Positions 42,518 to 53,276 of a stretch of DNA of 64,000 nucleotides are shown here, in pieces. The translations under genes were made by a program, and so were the position numbers. The notes under the pieces are model-generated. The model made no database searches. It saw only the letters and a program-made list of their open reading frames with translations, and was not told the DNA's origin. The stretch comes from Kineosporia aurantiaca JCM 3230 (GTDB taxonomy: Bacteria > Actinomycetota > Actinomycetes > Actinomycetales > Kineosporiaceae), in the NCBI GenBank assembly GCA_000719025.1, contig JODP01000006.1, positions 868,001 through 932,000 on the forward strand, read 5' to 3'. The stretch's first letter is position 1. Each line of letters opens with the position of its first letter.

Positions 42518-44277
42518 CGTCCGGCCTCCAGAGGCTCCGGCGTACGGGTCTCGGACCGGACCACGACGTCCCGGTACCGCTCGTCGGTGTGCAACAGGTC
42601 GCGATGCGTGCCCTCGGCCACTACCCGCCCCTCGGCCAGCAGCACCACCCGGTCGCAGCGGTCGAGCAGGAGCGGGCTGGCCGAGACGACCAGGGTGGTC
42701 CTGCCGGCCCGGGCCGCCCGCAGGCGCTCGGCGATCCGGGCCTCGGTGTGCGCGTCCACCGCGGAGGTGGGCTCGACCAGCAGCAGCACCTCGACCTCGG
42801 GCTGTTCGGCCAGCAGCACCGCCCGGGCCAGGGCCAGCCGCTGTCGCTGACCACCCGAGAAGTCCCGGCCCCGTTCGCTGATCGTTGTGTCCAGACCCTC
42901 AGGCAGCCCGGTCAGCACGTCCTCCGCGTCGGCCGTGTGCACCGCGGCCAGCACCTCCGGGTCCGGGTGGTGGCCGAGTGGGTCGATCTGATCGCGCAGC
43001 GGGCCGGAGAACAGCCAGGGCTCGGCCTCGCTGAGCAGGATCCGGCGCCGCACCTGGTCGGCGGGCATCTGGTCGAGCGGCACCCCGGCGAGGACGGCGG
43101 CGGGCCCCGAATCCGGAGCCGCCAGCCGGGCGAACCGGTCGGTGATCTCGATCCCGGTCTCCGGCCGGGCGCTGACCAGGCCGGTCAGCAGGCCGGGGAG
43201 CACGGTCAGGCCCGAGGCCGGGTCGAGCAGGGTTCCGCCCGGCGAGGGCGCCGGGTCGGTTCCCTCCGACGGCGCGGCCGGCTGAGAGGGGCCGGTCACC
43301 GCGATGATCCGCTCGGCCGCCACCCGCGCCCGGACCCACTTGGACAGCGCCTCGGTGAACGTCTCCAGGGGCAGCCGCAGGAACGCGGTGACCGCGTACA
43401 CCGTGACCAGATCGCCCAGGCCCAGCCGCCCGTCCAGTACCCCGTGCGCGGCCAGCCAGGTCAGCCCGGCCAGGAAGAGCCCGGGCAGCAGCACCTGCGC
43501 CGCGTCCAGCAGGGACTGCACCCCGGCCACCCCGACCCCGGCCCGGCGCACCTGCTGGCTGCGTTCCGCGTACCGCGCGGTGAACTGGTCCTCCCCACCG
43601 ATGCCGCGCAAGACCCGCAGCCCGGCCACGGTGTCGGCGCCCAGCGAGGTCAGCCCGCCCTCGGCGGCCCGTTGCCGGGACTGCCGGGCCTGCAGCGGAC
43701 GGACCAGCAGGATCGAGCCGGCCGCCAGGGCCGGGATGCCGATCATCACGAACAACCCGATCAGCACGTCCATCCGCAGCAGGTACACGCTGACCGCGGC
43801 GAAGGAGACCAGCGAGCCCGCGGTGCGGGCGGCGATGTCCAGCAGGTCGGCGAAGCGCGGCGCGTCGGTACTGACCGCCTGGACCACCTCTCCGGTGGTG
43901 GCCCGGCCGGCCACGGCCAGGCCGTGATCGGCCACGTGATGCCCGATCAGGTGCTGTGTGCGCAGGGCGCCGAGCAGCCAGTTGGACGCCGCGAACCGGT
44001 GCCGCAGCATCCCGGTCAGTCCCGAGCCGATGCCCAGGGCGACGATCAGCAGGCAGCCGATCACCAGGTCCCGGTGGTCGTCCCGGACCAGCCCCGCGTT
44101 CACCGTGTTGCCGACCACCACCGGAATGGCCGCCTGGGCCGCCATCCAGACGATCCCGATCAGGACCGCCCCGGCCAGGGTGCGCCGCTGGGCCCGGCCC
44201 ATCGAGACGATGTACGCGGTCGGCGAATCGGTCGAGGGGGCCGGGGGTGCCGGGTCCGGGAGGGTGATCACGTCCAC
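42514..44277 (-). CDS. ABC exporter half-transporter, subunit with degenerate ATP site
   Basis: A 587-residue partner with six transmembrane helices and an ATPase domain that has lost key residues. No Walker A (GxxGxGKS/T) can be found; in its place is PGLLTGLVSARPETGIEI. Walker B reads VLLLVEPTS with Val for the Asp, and the switch His is replaced (VVSASPLLL). The signature FSGGQRQRLALARA is intact. The pattern complements the downstream subunit, so one composite ATP site should be active and the other dead. GTG at 44277 is the furthest start; GTG 44271 is possible. It is divergent from surf1. Confidence 0.88.
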   Translation of the reverse strand: MDVITLPDPAPPAPSTDSPTAYIVSMGRAQRRTLAGAVLIGIVWMAAQAAIPVVVGNTVNAGLVRDDHRDLVIGCLLIVALGIGSGLTGMLRHRFAASNWLLGALRTQHLIGHHVADHGLAVAGRATTGEVVQAVSTDAPRFADLLDIAARTAGSLVSFAAVSVYLLRMDVLIGLFVMIGIPALAAGSILLVRPLQARQSRQRAAEGGLTSLGADTVAGLRVLRGIGGEDQFTARYAERSQQVRRAGVGVAGVQSLLDAAQVLLPGLFLAGLTWLAAHGVLDGRLGLGDLVTVYAVTAFLRLPLETFTEALSKWVRARVAAERIIAVTGPSQPAAPSEGTDPAPSPGGTLLDPASGLTVLPGLLTGLVSARPETGIEITDRFARLAAPDSGPAAVLAGVPLDQMPADQVRRRILLSEAEPWLFSGPLRDQIDPLGHHPDPEVLAAVHTADAEDVLTGLPEGLDTTISERGRDFSGGQRQRLALARAVLLAEQPEVEVLLLVEPTSAVDAHTEARIAERLRAARAGRTTLVVSASPLLLDRCDRVVLLAEGRVVAEGTHRDLLHTDERYRDVVVRSETRTPEPLEAGR

Positions 44278-44352
44278 TCACGCTACGGATCGGGTACGAC
44301 AGTTCGCACCCCAGTTTCGGGTCGGGTGGGGGTGTCGCGTTACCGTTGCCAG

Positions 44353-45198
44353 GTGCTGCGTACCGCGCTCAAGCCGCGCTGGCTGGCGCTCCTGGTGGTG
44401 ATGCTGCTCGCGGCCACGGTGATGGCCAAGCTCGGCGAGTGGCAGCTCGACCGCGCCCGCTCCCACGGAAAATCCGCGGAACAGGCCGAACTGGCGCGAC
44501 AGTCGTCCACGACTGTGCCGCTCACGAGCGTCCTCCGGGCCAGTGAGACGTTCCCGAAAGACGGCGTCAACAAAAAGGTCACGACCACCGGGCACTGGAA
44601 GGGCGAGGACCAGCTCCTGGTGCCCGGCCGGAAGGTCGACGGCCGGACCGGCCTGTGGGTGCTGACCCCGCTGATCACCACCGACGGCACCACCGTGCCG
44701 GTGGTCCGGGGCTGGGCGGCCTCGGCCGACGATCCGGCGGCCGCCGCACCTGCCGACGACACCGAGGTCACCCTTGTCGGCCTGGTCCAGCCCGGTGAGC
44801 CGCCGGCCGCCCGTGATCCGGGGCAGACCGACGGGCTGCCGAAGGGCCAGATCGACCGGGTCGCCGTGGCCGAGCTGGCCGGCCTCTGGCCGCAGCCGAT
44901 GACCACCGGCTTCATCGTGATGCAGAGCCAGACCCCGGCCCCGGCCAGCCCGCTCACCCCGGTCCCGCCCCCGGCCGCCTCGGGCCAGCTGGACTGGGGC
45001 AACCTCTCCTACGCCATCCAGTGGTGGCTGTTCTCCCTGATCGGGCTGCTGTTCTGGTACCGGCTGGTCCGCGACGACCATCGCGGCCTGCTGCGCGGAC
45101 CGGACGAGGACGACCCTGTCGACGAGGGACCGGACGAGGGCACAGAGGACGGCACTACCGTGGTGCCCCGGCAAGCCGACAACCAGCAAACCGTGTGA
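44353..45198 (+). CDS. SURF1 family cytochrome c oxidase assembly protein
   Basis: A 281-residue membrane protein. One N-terminal helix follows LKPRWLALL, with the conserved GEWQLDRA just after it. The middle extracytoplasmic domain has LLVPGRKVDGRTGLWVLTPL and VVRGWA, and a second helix lies near 220-240 (SYAIQWWLFSLIGLLFWYRLV). SURF1 helps insert heme into aa3-type oxidase. GTG at 44353 aligns with other actinobacterial starts; GTG 44332 is an alternative. The open frame upstream of it is antisense to the ABC gene and not real. Confidence 0.9.
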   Translation: MLRTALKPRWLALLVVMLLAATVMAKLGEWQLDRARSHGKSAEQAELARQSSTTVPLTSVLRASETFPKDGVNKKVTTTGHWKGEDQLLVPGRKVDGRTGLWVLTPLITTDGTTVPVVRGWAASADDPAAAAPADDTEVTLVGLVQPGEPPAARDPGQTDGLPKGQIDRVAVAELAGLWPQPMTTGFIVMQSQTPAPASPLTPVPPPAASGQLDWGNLSYAIQWWLFSLIGLLFWYRLVRDDHRGLLRGPDEDDPVDEGPDEGTEDGTTVVPRQADNQQTV

Positions 45199-45213
45199 AA
45201 GAGGAACGACCCC

Positions 45214-45627
45214 ATGGCCACCAGCAGCGGCAAGCGCACGAAGTCTCTGCACAACGCCCTGCTCCGGTACCGGGTCATGGCCTACGCCACCGGTGTGGCC
45301 CTGCTGCTGCTGACCCTGCACATCATCATCCAGGGCTTCCAGATGCAGAACACCGACGAGTCCTGGTTCTCCAACGAGGGGCTCAGCTCGGTGGTCCCGC
45401 ACGCCGGTCACCTGATCCCGCTGATCCACGGCTGGTTCTACCTGATCTACGTGATCGTCGCGATCGACCTGTGGATGCGCACCCGCCTGCCGCTGGGCGG
45501 CACGATCCTGGTGCTGCTGGCCGGGACCATCCCGGTGATGTCGTTCGTCGCCGAGCGCTGGGTCACCCGCCGGGTGCAGCCGATGGTCGGGGCCGTGGTC
45601 GAGAAGCGGCCGGCACCGGCGTCCTGA
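45214..45627 (+). CDS. DUF3817 integral membrane protein
   Basis: A 137-residue protein with three or four predicted helices (RVMAYATGVALLLLTLHIII, LIHGWFYLIYVIVAIDLW, TILVLLAGTIPVMSFVAERW), matching the DUF3817 family. The ATG follows AAAGAGGAACGACC. It lies 15 bases after surf1 and 31 before guaA; DUF3817 genes often precede guaA in actinobacteria. The function is unknown. Confidence 0.88.
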   Translation: MATSSGKRTKSLHNALLRYRVMAYATGVALLLLTLHIIIQGFQMQNTDESWFSNEGLSSVVPHAGHLIPLIHGWFYLIYVIVAIDLWMRTRLPLGGTILVLLAGTIPVMSFVAERWVTRRVQPMVGAVVEKRPAPAS

Positions 45628-45658
45628 CCAGCCGGACATCCGCACTACCCTTGACCGG

Positions 45659-47263
<1,605 letters not shown>

Positions 47264-47277
47264 GAGCCCACTGATTG

Positions 47278-47319
47278 AGGACGCCCGTCAGTCACCAGAA
47301 CGGTGGCGGCGGGCGTCCT
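47278..47319. terminator. Terminator between guaA and the convergent epimerase gene
   Basis: AGGACGCCCG pairs with CGGGCGTCCT, and the stem extends outward with a bulge to about 47271-47327. It lies between two convergent stops (47263 and 47328). Confidence 0.75.
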
Positions 47320-47327
47320 TCATTCAG

Positions 47328-48227
47328 TCAGGAGAACTCGCCCGGGGTAGGGGCGAAAGACCGGGCCAGACCGCCCAGCGGCATTGAGGTGAACGGCCCT
47401 CCGACGCGCTCCGGGGCAGGCGGCGGCGCCATGCCGGTACGGGAGCGGCGGCTGCTCTCCGGAGGAATGGTCTCGGCGTAGATCTCCGCGTCGTCCTCCG
47501 GCAGGTATCCCATCGCCCGGGCGGTCGAGAGATCCCACCAGCCCTGGGTGTTGGCCGATACGCCGTACGCGATCACATGGCCCCGCACCTTGCCGCGCAG
47601 ACTCGCGTCCATCAGCCGAGCCGCGTCACCAGGACTCAGCCAGGTCGACAGCTCGCGACGGTTGGTCGGCTTGTCCTTACAGGCGCCGATCCGCAGCGAA
47701 ACGACTTCGAGGCCGAAACGGTCTGCGTAGAGCTGGCCGAGCGCCTCGAGGGCCACCTTGGCCACCCCATAGAAGGTGTCCGGCCGGGGACGGACGTCGA
47801 CGCTCAGGTCGCTGCCACCGGCGGTGCGCTCCCAGAAGCCGACCGCGTGGGCGCTGCTGGCCAGCACCACTCGCCGGATACCTCGGCGCAGGGCGGCGTC
47901 CAGCACCGCTTGGGTGCCCTGGACGTTGGTCTCGAGAATTTCCGGAAGGGGCGCCTCGTGCGGGATACCGGCCAGATGGATCACCGCGCCGCAGCCCACC
48001 GTGGCGGCGTCCAGGGCGGCGGAGTCGAGCACGTCGATCGAGCTGATGTCCGGATCACCGTCCGGATCGCGGTCGAGCGAGTGCAGCTCCCAGCCCAGGG
48101 CGGCCAGGCGCGGGCGCACCATCCGGCCGATGGTGCCCGCGGCCCCGGTGATCAGCACCGGTGACTGCGAGGAGGCCGCAAGGGGGGTCACCGTGGCGAC
48201 AGTAGCCGGGGCCGCCGCGGTTGGCAT
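47328..48227 (-). CDS. NAD(P)-dependent epimerase/dehydratase (uronate dehydrogenase-like SDR)
   Basis: A 299-residue extended short-chain dehydrogenase. The glycine motif is VLITGAAGTIGRMV, followed by IHLAGIPHEAPLPEILETNVQGT. The catalytic YxxxK is YGVAK, and the SLRIGACKDKP segment resembles uronate dehydrogenases. ATG at 48227 is chosen: the frame runs on to 48401 but upstream codons look non-coding. The C-terminal 30 residues are Pro/Ser-rich. A sugar substrate would fit the nucleotidyltransferase gene upstream on the same strand (83-base gap). Confidence 0.82.
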   Translation of the reverse strand: MPTAAAPATVATVTPLAASSQSPVLITGAAGTIGRMVRPRLAALGWELHSLDRDPDGDPDISSIDVLDSAALDAATVGCGAVIHLAGIPHEAPLPEILETNVQGTQAVLDAALRRGIRRVVLASSAHAVGFWERTAGGSDLSVDVRPRPDTFYGVAKVALEALGQLYADRFGLEVVSLRIGACKDKPTNRRELSTWLSPGDAARLMDASLRGKVRGHVIAYGVSANTQGWWDLSTARAMGYLPEDDAEIYAETIPPESSRRSRTGMAPPPAPERVGGPFTSMPLGGLARSFAPTPGEFS

Positions 48228-48310
48228 CCCCCGATCTCGTGTCCGGTTGCTGCTGGAGAGTGACGGCGGCACCTCATAAGGGCTGGACAGAGGCCGAATT
48301 GGGGCCGACC

Positions 48311-49099
48311 TCAGGCCGCGACCGTGACCCTGTGTTCCGACGAACCGGCCCGGATCTGCCGCTCCAGCACCTCGTCGGGCCCCACATAGGCGCCGTCCCA
48401 CACCACCGACGCCGTTACGCGTCCATAAACCTGTGCTCCCGCCCCGATCACACTTTCGCCCCCGGAAGCATGCAGATTCGCGGCCAGATAGTCAGCCGGG
48501 GTACCGCAGTCGATCGCCACCGTGTCTTTAGGTAGGACGAAGAGGTCGAGCCGATCTTCGGCGAGCTGCTGGCGCCAGAGCACCTCGTACAGTCCGGTCG
48601 GCGGCTCCGCCTTCAAGTCCTTGATCAGGTCCCACGGCAGCAGGCAGGCGCCGACATAACGGACGCCCACTCCGGCGTCCGTAGTGAAGTCGTTCTTACC
48701 CGTCGTGGGCAGGCAGAGCAGACGGCAGCGCTCGCCGTCCCAACCCTCAGTAAAGCCGCCGAGGCCGTCCGGCAGGTACTGATCGGCATTCGTCACCAGT
48801 GCGTCTCGCCCATCGAGCCAGGGCAGCAGGTTGGCCACCCCGCCGGCGGTACCTCGGGACTCGCCCTCCTCGACCGCGACTGTGACCCGATTGCCGCAGT
48901 GCTGAACGATCGCCTCAGCGTGGTGGAAGGCGTTCACTGCGAGGTGTTCCGGCCCCGCGCCGGTCAGCGGGGTAAGCCGGTTCAGGGCATGGTCGAGCAG
49001 AGCGACGTTACCCACCGGGCAGAGCGGTTTGGGCCGTAGTTCGGTCAGGGGTCGGAGACGGGTGCCCTCGCCCGCCGCCAGAACGATCCCCGCGGGCAT
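48311..49099 (-). CDS. NDP-sugar / sugar-1-phosphate nucleotidyltransferase
   Basis: A 262-residue enzyme with the nucleotide-binding signature AGIVLAAGEGTRLRPLTELRPKP, the sugar/metal region VTNADQYL and EGESRGTAGGVANLLPWL. It has a short C-terminal part with left-handed-helix-like residues (SVIGAGAQVYGRVTASVVW). ATG at 49099 lies one base after the stop of the Nudix gene, the likely start; a TTG at 49141 would overlap. It activates a sugar phosphate with an NTP, but which sugar is not determined. Confidence 0.85.
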   Translation of the reverse strand: MPAGIVLAAGEGTRLRPLTELRPKPLCPVGNVALLDHALNRLTPLTGAGPEHLAVNAFHHAEAIVQHCGNRVTVAVEEGESRGTAGGVANLLPWLDGRDALVTNADQYLPDGLGGFTEGWDGERCRLLCLPTTGKNDFTTDAGVGVRYVGACLLPWDLIKDLKAEPPTGLYEVLWRQQLAEDRLDLFVLPKDTVAIDCGTPADYLAANLHASGGESVIGAGAQVYGRVTASVVWDGAYVGPDEVLERQIRAGSSEHRVTVAA

Positions 49100-49100
49100 C

Positions 49101-49655
49101 TCAGGCACCGAGTCGACGGCCCTGGTGAGGTGCTGCGCCAATGCTGCTGTTCGTGGCCACGGCTGCGGCCGTACCCCGGAAACGGACGAACTCGGCGACG
49201 GCGGTGCGGGTGGGCTCGTCGGTGGTGGCCGGGTCCCTCAGGTCGTCGATCGGCACCCAGCCGGCCTCCAGGGCCTCACCGGAGGCCTCGACCACGAACG
49301 GCTCGTCCACCTGCACCCAGAACAGCACGTCGACCCGGCGCGAGCCCGGCTCGACCACGGTAGAGAACGGCAGGCCGACCTCGATCCGCAGGCCGGTCTC
49401 CTCCTCGACCTCGCGGACCACGGCCGAGGACGCATCCTCGCCCCGGTTCAGCAGACCGCCGGAGAACGTCCAGCCGCGCCGGTGCCGCTGCTTGAGCATC
49501 AGCAGGGTGCCCTCGTGCTCGATCAGTGCCAGCGCGCCCACGGTGTGACCCGGCGCGATCCGGCGGATGATCCAGAGACGGAGGAATCGGGGCAGACGGC
49601 GATAAAGACTCAGAGCCATCGCATACGGGCGGTGCACTACCTGGCGGCCGGACAT
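49101..49655 (-). CDS. Nudix hydrolase
   Basis: A 184-residue protein with a complete Nudix box, GGLLNRGEDASSAVVREVEEETGL (two halves: GGLLNRGE and REVEEETGL), preceded by a basic N-terminal helix region (YRRLPRFLRLWIIRRI). ATG 49655 is used; ATG 49619 is possible. It hydrolyses an unknown nucleoside-diphosphate derivative. It is one base upstream of the nucleotidyltransferase gene and divergent from the double-Nudix gene. Confidence 0.85.
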   Translation of the reverse strand: MSGRQVVHRPYAMALSLYRRLPRFLRLWIIRRIAPGHTVGALALIEHEGTLLMLKQRHRRGWTFSGGLLNRGEDASSAVVREVEEETGLRIEVGLPFSTVVEPGSRRVDVLFWVQVDEPFVVEASGEALEAGWVPIDDLRDPATTDEPTRTAVAEFVRFRGTAAAVATNSSIGAAPHQGRRLGA

Positions 49656-49794
49656 GCCCGCAGGATAGGGCAGATGCCCGTTCCGGGTGATTCGGGTGAG
49701 GCCGCCGGGATCACGCTCCGGCAACGGCCGGGGTACAGGACAACCGTCCAACATCAGGCCCGCATCAGGCCGCGCCGGGCGGTAGCGTCTTCGG

Positions 49795-50985
49795 GTGCCG
49801 TCAGCCGAATCAGATCCCGAGACCCAGCCCGCCGCGTCCCGGCTCCGCCCGGTGCAGCGGACCGCGGCGTATGGCGTGGTCAGCGACGGCTCCGGCGGCG
49901 TGCTGCTGCTCCAGGTGCCCGGTGGCCGCGATCCGGAAGGGCACTGGTCGTTGCCCGGTGGTCTGGTCCGGCACGGCGAGAACCCGCGCGATCGGGTCAA
50001 GGCCGGCCTGCTCGAGCAGACCGGCCTGCGAGCGGCGAGCATCACGCCCCGAGACGCGGGCGCCGATGTGGTCGAGCTGCCCGAGCACGGGGTCAGCGTG
50101 CACACGCTGCGGTTGCTGTTCGACGTGGCGCTGTACGGCCGCCCGCCCGGCATCAGCGGACCCGGAAGGCCCGCGGTGATTGCCGAGGAAGGCCTCGCCC
50201 AAGGGCAGGACCGATTGCCGGGGGAGGATCGGGAGGTCGATTCGCCGATGGACGAGTTGTCGTCGCCGGTCGCCGTGGTCGTGCCCCCAGACCCCGATCG
50301 TCCCGTGGCGCAGTTCGTGGGGCGCTTCATGGCCGCCGAGGAACTGGCTGCGCTACCCCAGGGCGTATTCCTTGGCGACCTGTTGGCGAGCCGCTCCGTC
50401 GTGACGGTTCTGAGCGGGGGCGTGGATCTGCTCGACCCACCGATCGACCCGGCGCTGCTCCTGGAACCAGCCGAACCAACCGAATCAGCCGAACCGGCCG
50501 ACTCCGGGGCGCAGCCCGGCGAGGTCCCGGTCTTCGTGCAACGCCCGGCCGCGTACGCGGTGCTGGTCGACGAGAAGGCCGAAGGCGGGCCGCGGATGCT
50601 GCTGAGCAAGCTCGCGGGCAGCGAGGACACCTGGACCCTGCCCGGCGGCGGGATCGACCACGGAGAGCACCCGGGACTGGCGTTGCAGCGGGAGATCCAC
50701 GAGGAGGCCGGGCTGCCCTACACGGCGGGCCCGCTGATCGACATCTCCAGCCGGCACTTCGTCGGCCGGGCCCCGCACGGCCGGCTCGAGGACTTCCACG
50801 CCGTCCGCCTGATCTACGCCGGCTCCGTGCCGGTGGACCTGGAGCCGCACGTGGTCGAGGTGGGCGGCTCGACGGACGAGGCCGCCTGGATCCCGATCGC
50901 GGACTTCGAGACGGTCGGTGCGGTACCGACCGCGCGCGAGGCCCTGGCCGCCTGGCACGCGCACCGCGACGACAGACCCCAGTGA
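49795..50985 (+). CDS. Double Nudix-domain protein, first domain degenerate
   Basis: A 396-residue protein with two Nudix domains. In the first (about 20-215) the box reads GGLVRHGENPRDRVKAGLLEQTGL when joined, so the REUXEE metal motif has become AGLLEQ and catalysis is doubtful. The second (about 245-390) is intact (GGGIDHGEHPG, then REIHEEAGL). A Pro/Glu-rich linker (EPAEPTESAEPADSG) joins them. The stop overlaps the DNA methylase start (GTGA), so the two are translationally coupled. The first domain may be structural or a ligand-binding sensor. Confidence 0.83.
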   Translation: MPSAESDPETQPAASRLRPVQRTAAYGVVSDGSGGVLLLQVPGGRDPEGHWSLPGGLVRHGENPRDRVKAGLLEQTGLRAASITPRDAGADVVELPEHGVSVHTLRLLFDVALYGRPPGISGPGRPAVIAEEGLAQGQDRLPGEDREVDSPMDELSSPVAVVVPPDPDRPVAQFVGRFMAAEELAALPQGVFLGDLLASRSVVTVLSGGVDLLDPPIDPALLLEPAEPTESAEPADSGAQPGEVPVFVQRPAAYAVLVDEKAEGGPRMLLSKLAGSEDTWTLPGGGIDHGEHPGLALQREIHEEAGLPYTAGPLIDISSRHFVGRAPHGRLEDFHAVRLIYAGSVPVDLEPHVVEVGGSTDEAAWIPIADFETVGAVPTAREALAAWHAHRDDRPQ

Positions 50986-53111
50986 CCCCAGCGAACCGGC
51001 GGGTCCGAGTAGCCCCCGAGCTGGCCGGGCCGGCGGGGCTGGTGCTGGCCGCGGCGGCGGGGATCGAGGGGCTGGAACCGCAGGAGTGGCGGGACCAGGC
51101 CGTCCTGCGGGCCGTGGAGGCGGCCTGGGCGGCGGACGACCTGGTCACCGTCGGAGCCCTGGCCACCGGCTACGACGCCCTGCTGCTCTATGTCCCGGCC
51201 GAGACCGACGGCGTCCTCACGCTGCATCCGGTCGGGAACGCCGAACGTCGGCATCGGGGTGCTTTCAGCACGCCCGCCGTGTATGCGGACTCGTTGGCCC
51301 GGCGGGCGATTCCGGCGTTGCCTGAGTCCGGAGGCCTACCTAGCATCGTCGATCCTGCCTGTGGTGCCGGGAATCTGCTGCGGGCTGCCCTTGCCCGTCT
51401 GCTCTCCCTCGGCGTTGCTCCGGAGCAGGCAATTGGGGCGCTGCACGGGGTGGACGCCGACCCCATCGCAGTAAGTCTCTGCCGGTCAGCCCTGGCCGCC
51501 GATCTCAGTCTGGCCGGCCGACCCACCGAGCCGGCTGAACTGGAGCAGCAGATCCGCGCCGGAGATGGCCTCTCCGGTGCTACCCCGAACCAGCCCGGGC
51601 CAGAAGGAACCGGCCTGACCTGGCATCAGGCGTTCCCCGAGGTGCTCGATGTGGAGGGGGCCGAGCCGGAGCCGGTTACGGGATGGCGCGGCGGGTTCGA
51701 CGTGGTGATCGCCAACCCTCCGTGGGAACGGCTGAAGGTGCACGCGCGGGACTGGGGCGGCGCTGTCCCGGTGGGCCTGCGGGACCACCGCGCCGGAGCG
51801 GCCCGGGCGCTGCGGAACGCCGGTCGGCACCCGCTGACCGGCGCCGGCGAACTGAACGCCTACCTACCCTTTGTCGAGACCTGCTGGCGCCTGCTGGCCC
51901 CGCAAGGTAGGGCCGCAATCCTGGTGCCGGCTGGTATTGCCTCTGACCGTTCGGCCGCCCGCCTGTTGGAAGCCCTGTGCGCGGCAGGTGCGCTGAGCCG
52001 ACTGCACCTGATCGAACCCCGCGGACCGATCTTCGCCGGAGTCAGCGGGCGCGTAGGGGTAGCAATCGTCGAGCTGCACGGCAGGCCGACCATCCATGAG
52101 CAGACCTCAAGAACCGCGGAAGTAGCCGTCGGTCTGGCCGGACCGGATCAGCCGCCGGGAGAACGGGCCTGGCGTCTGCCGGCGCACCTGCTGCGGGTGC
52201 TGAACCCGAACACCGGCACTGCGCCGCTGTTTGCATCCGCCACCGATGCCACGATCGTCACCGAAGCCCACCGCCGCACTCCCGTGCTGCTCCGTCGTGA
52301 CCCAGTCACCGGCGTCCCTCATTCTGATCCCTGGCAACTGCGGCTGGTTACCCCGCTCCACATGACCCGGGACGCACGTCACTTCCGCCCTGAACCAGGG
52401 CCGGGGCTCGTGCCGCTTTGGGAGGCGAAGCACTGCGCCATGCTCGATCCCAGCGGGGGCTCGGTGACGGCGCCGCGATATTGGGTGCCTATGGAGGTAG
52501 TCCAAGAGCGTTACGGCGGCCTCTGCGACCGCGGATGGCTGGCTGGATATCGCAACGTCTCCACCACCGTCGCCCCCCGCACCCTGCTCCCTACCCCGCT
52601 GCCGGTGGTGGCGGTGGGTAACTCGCTTCCCTTGATCTCCGCCGAGCGCCTGCCTCTACTGCTCGCCGCCCTTTCCACCCTCCCCGTGGACTACCTGCTG
52701 CGACAGAAGCACGCCGGCGCAAACGTCAACTTCTTCAAACTGGAACAGGTTCCGGTTCCGCCCCCCGAGGCCTACGACCGTCCGTCACCGTGGAGCGAGC
52801 GCACGATCGCGGACTGGGTGCTCACCCGTTTCGCCCGCGTGGTGGCCTGGTCGGACGATCTGGGTGGCTTGGCCGAAGAGTTGCGGAACGCGGGCATCGA
52901 GGTCCCCAGCGCCACGGACCCGGAGCAGGCCCGCACCGCCCGCGCCGAACTGGATGCCGCCCACGCCGTGCTCCTGGGTTTCGACCGGGTTGAACTCGTC
53001 CACCTGGCTGGAACTTTCACCGCTTTACGTCGTCAGGACGAAAGCCGGCACGGAAGCTTCGTCACCGCCGATCGACTGCTGCGGTCCTACGACGAACTGA
53101 AGGCTTTGTGA
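50982..53111 (+). CDS. N6-adenine DNA methyltransferase (Eco57I/PglX-like), no nuclease domain seen
   Basis: A 709-residue protein. After about 90 helical residues comes GAFSTPAVYADSL, then SAM motif I VDPACGAGNLL, HGVDADPIAV and the catalytic motif IV VIANPPWERLK. The C-terminal half (about 400-700) resembles the target-recognition part of type IIG/BREX methylases, with LRQKHAGANVNFFKLEQVPVPPP. No PD-ExK nuclease motif is visible and no restriction gene is adjacent. GTG at 50982 overlaps the Nudix stop; the open frame further upstream is a shadow. It could be an orphan epigenetic or defence methylase. Confidence 0.82.
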   Translation: MTPANRRVRVAPELAGPAGLVLAAAAGIEGLEPQEWRDQAVLRAVEAAWAADDLVTVGALATGYDALLLYVPAETDGVLTLHPVGNAERRHRGAFSTPAVYADSLARRAIPALPESGGLPSIVDPACGAGNLLRAALARLLSLGVAPEQAIGALHGVDADPIAVSLCRSALAADLSLAGRPTEPAELEQQIRAGDGLSGATPNQPGPEGTGLTWHQAFPEVLDVEGAEPEPVTGWRGGFDVVIANPPWERLKVHARDWGGAVPVGLRDHRAGAARALRNAGRHPLTGAGELNAYLPFVETCWRLLAPQGRAAILVPAGIASDRSAARLLEALCAAGALSRLHLIEPRGPIFAGVSGRVGVAIVELHGRPTIHEQTSRTAEVAVGLAGPDQPPGERAWRLPAHLLRVLNPNTGTAPLFASATDATIVTEAHRRTPVLLRRDPVTGVPHSDPWQLRLVTPLHMTRDARHFRPEPGPGLVPLWEAKHCAMLDPSGGSVTAPRYWVPMEVVQERYGGLCDRGWLAGYRNVSTTVAPRTLLPTPLPVVAVGNSLPLISAERLPLLLAALSTLPVDYLLRQKHAGANVNFFKLEQVPVPPPEAYDRPSPWSERTIADWVLTRFARVVAWSDDLGGLAEELRNAGIEVPSATDPEQARTARAELDAAHAVLLGFDRVELVHLAGTFTALRRQDESRHGSFVTADRLLRSYDELKAL

Positions 53112-53276
53112 ACACTGAACCGGTCGCAACCAGCCGGTAACTGAACTCAGGCGTAGTTCATCCGGGTGTCGCCCGGAGGCCATGTCACGGCGGGGCGCCA
53201 TTGGGTATTTGTCGGTTTCCTGCCATCTCGGGGGCGCCGATCCGGCGAAAGTCGCCACGGGCGCCATGGAGGAAAG

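Noticed and set aside
42508..44352. Upstream extension of the surf1 frame
   Set aside because: Antisense to the ABC transporter gene; the SURF1 family N-terminus begins at 44353.
49029..50981. Long upstream extension of the DNA methylase frame
   Set aside because: It overlaps the Nudix and double-Nudix genes, is Arg/Gly-rich and non-coding in character. The GTG at 50982 in a GTGA overlap is a normal start.
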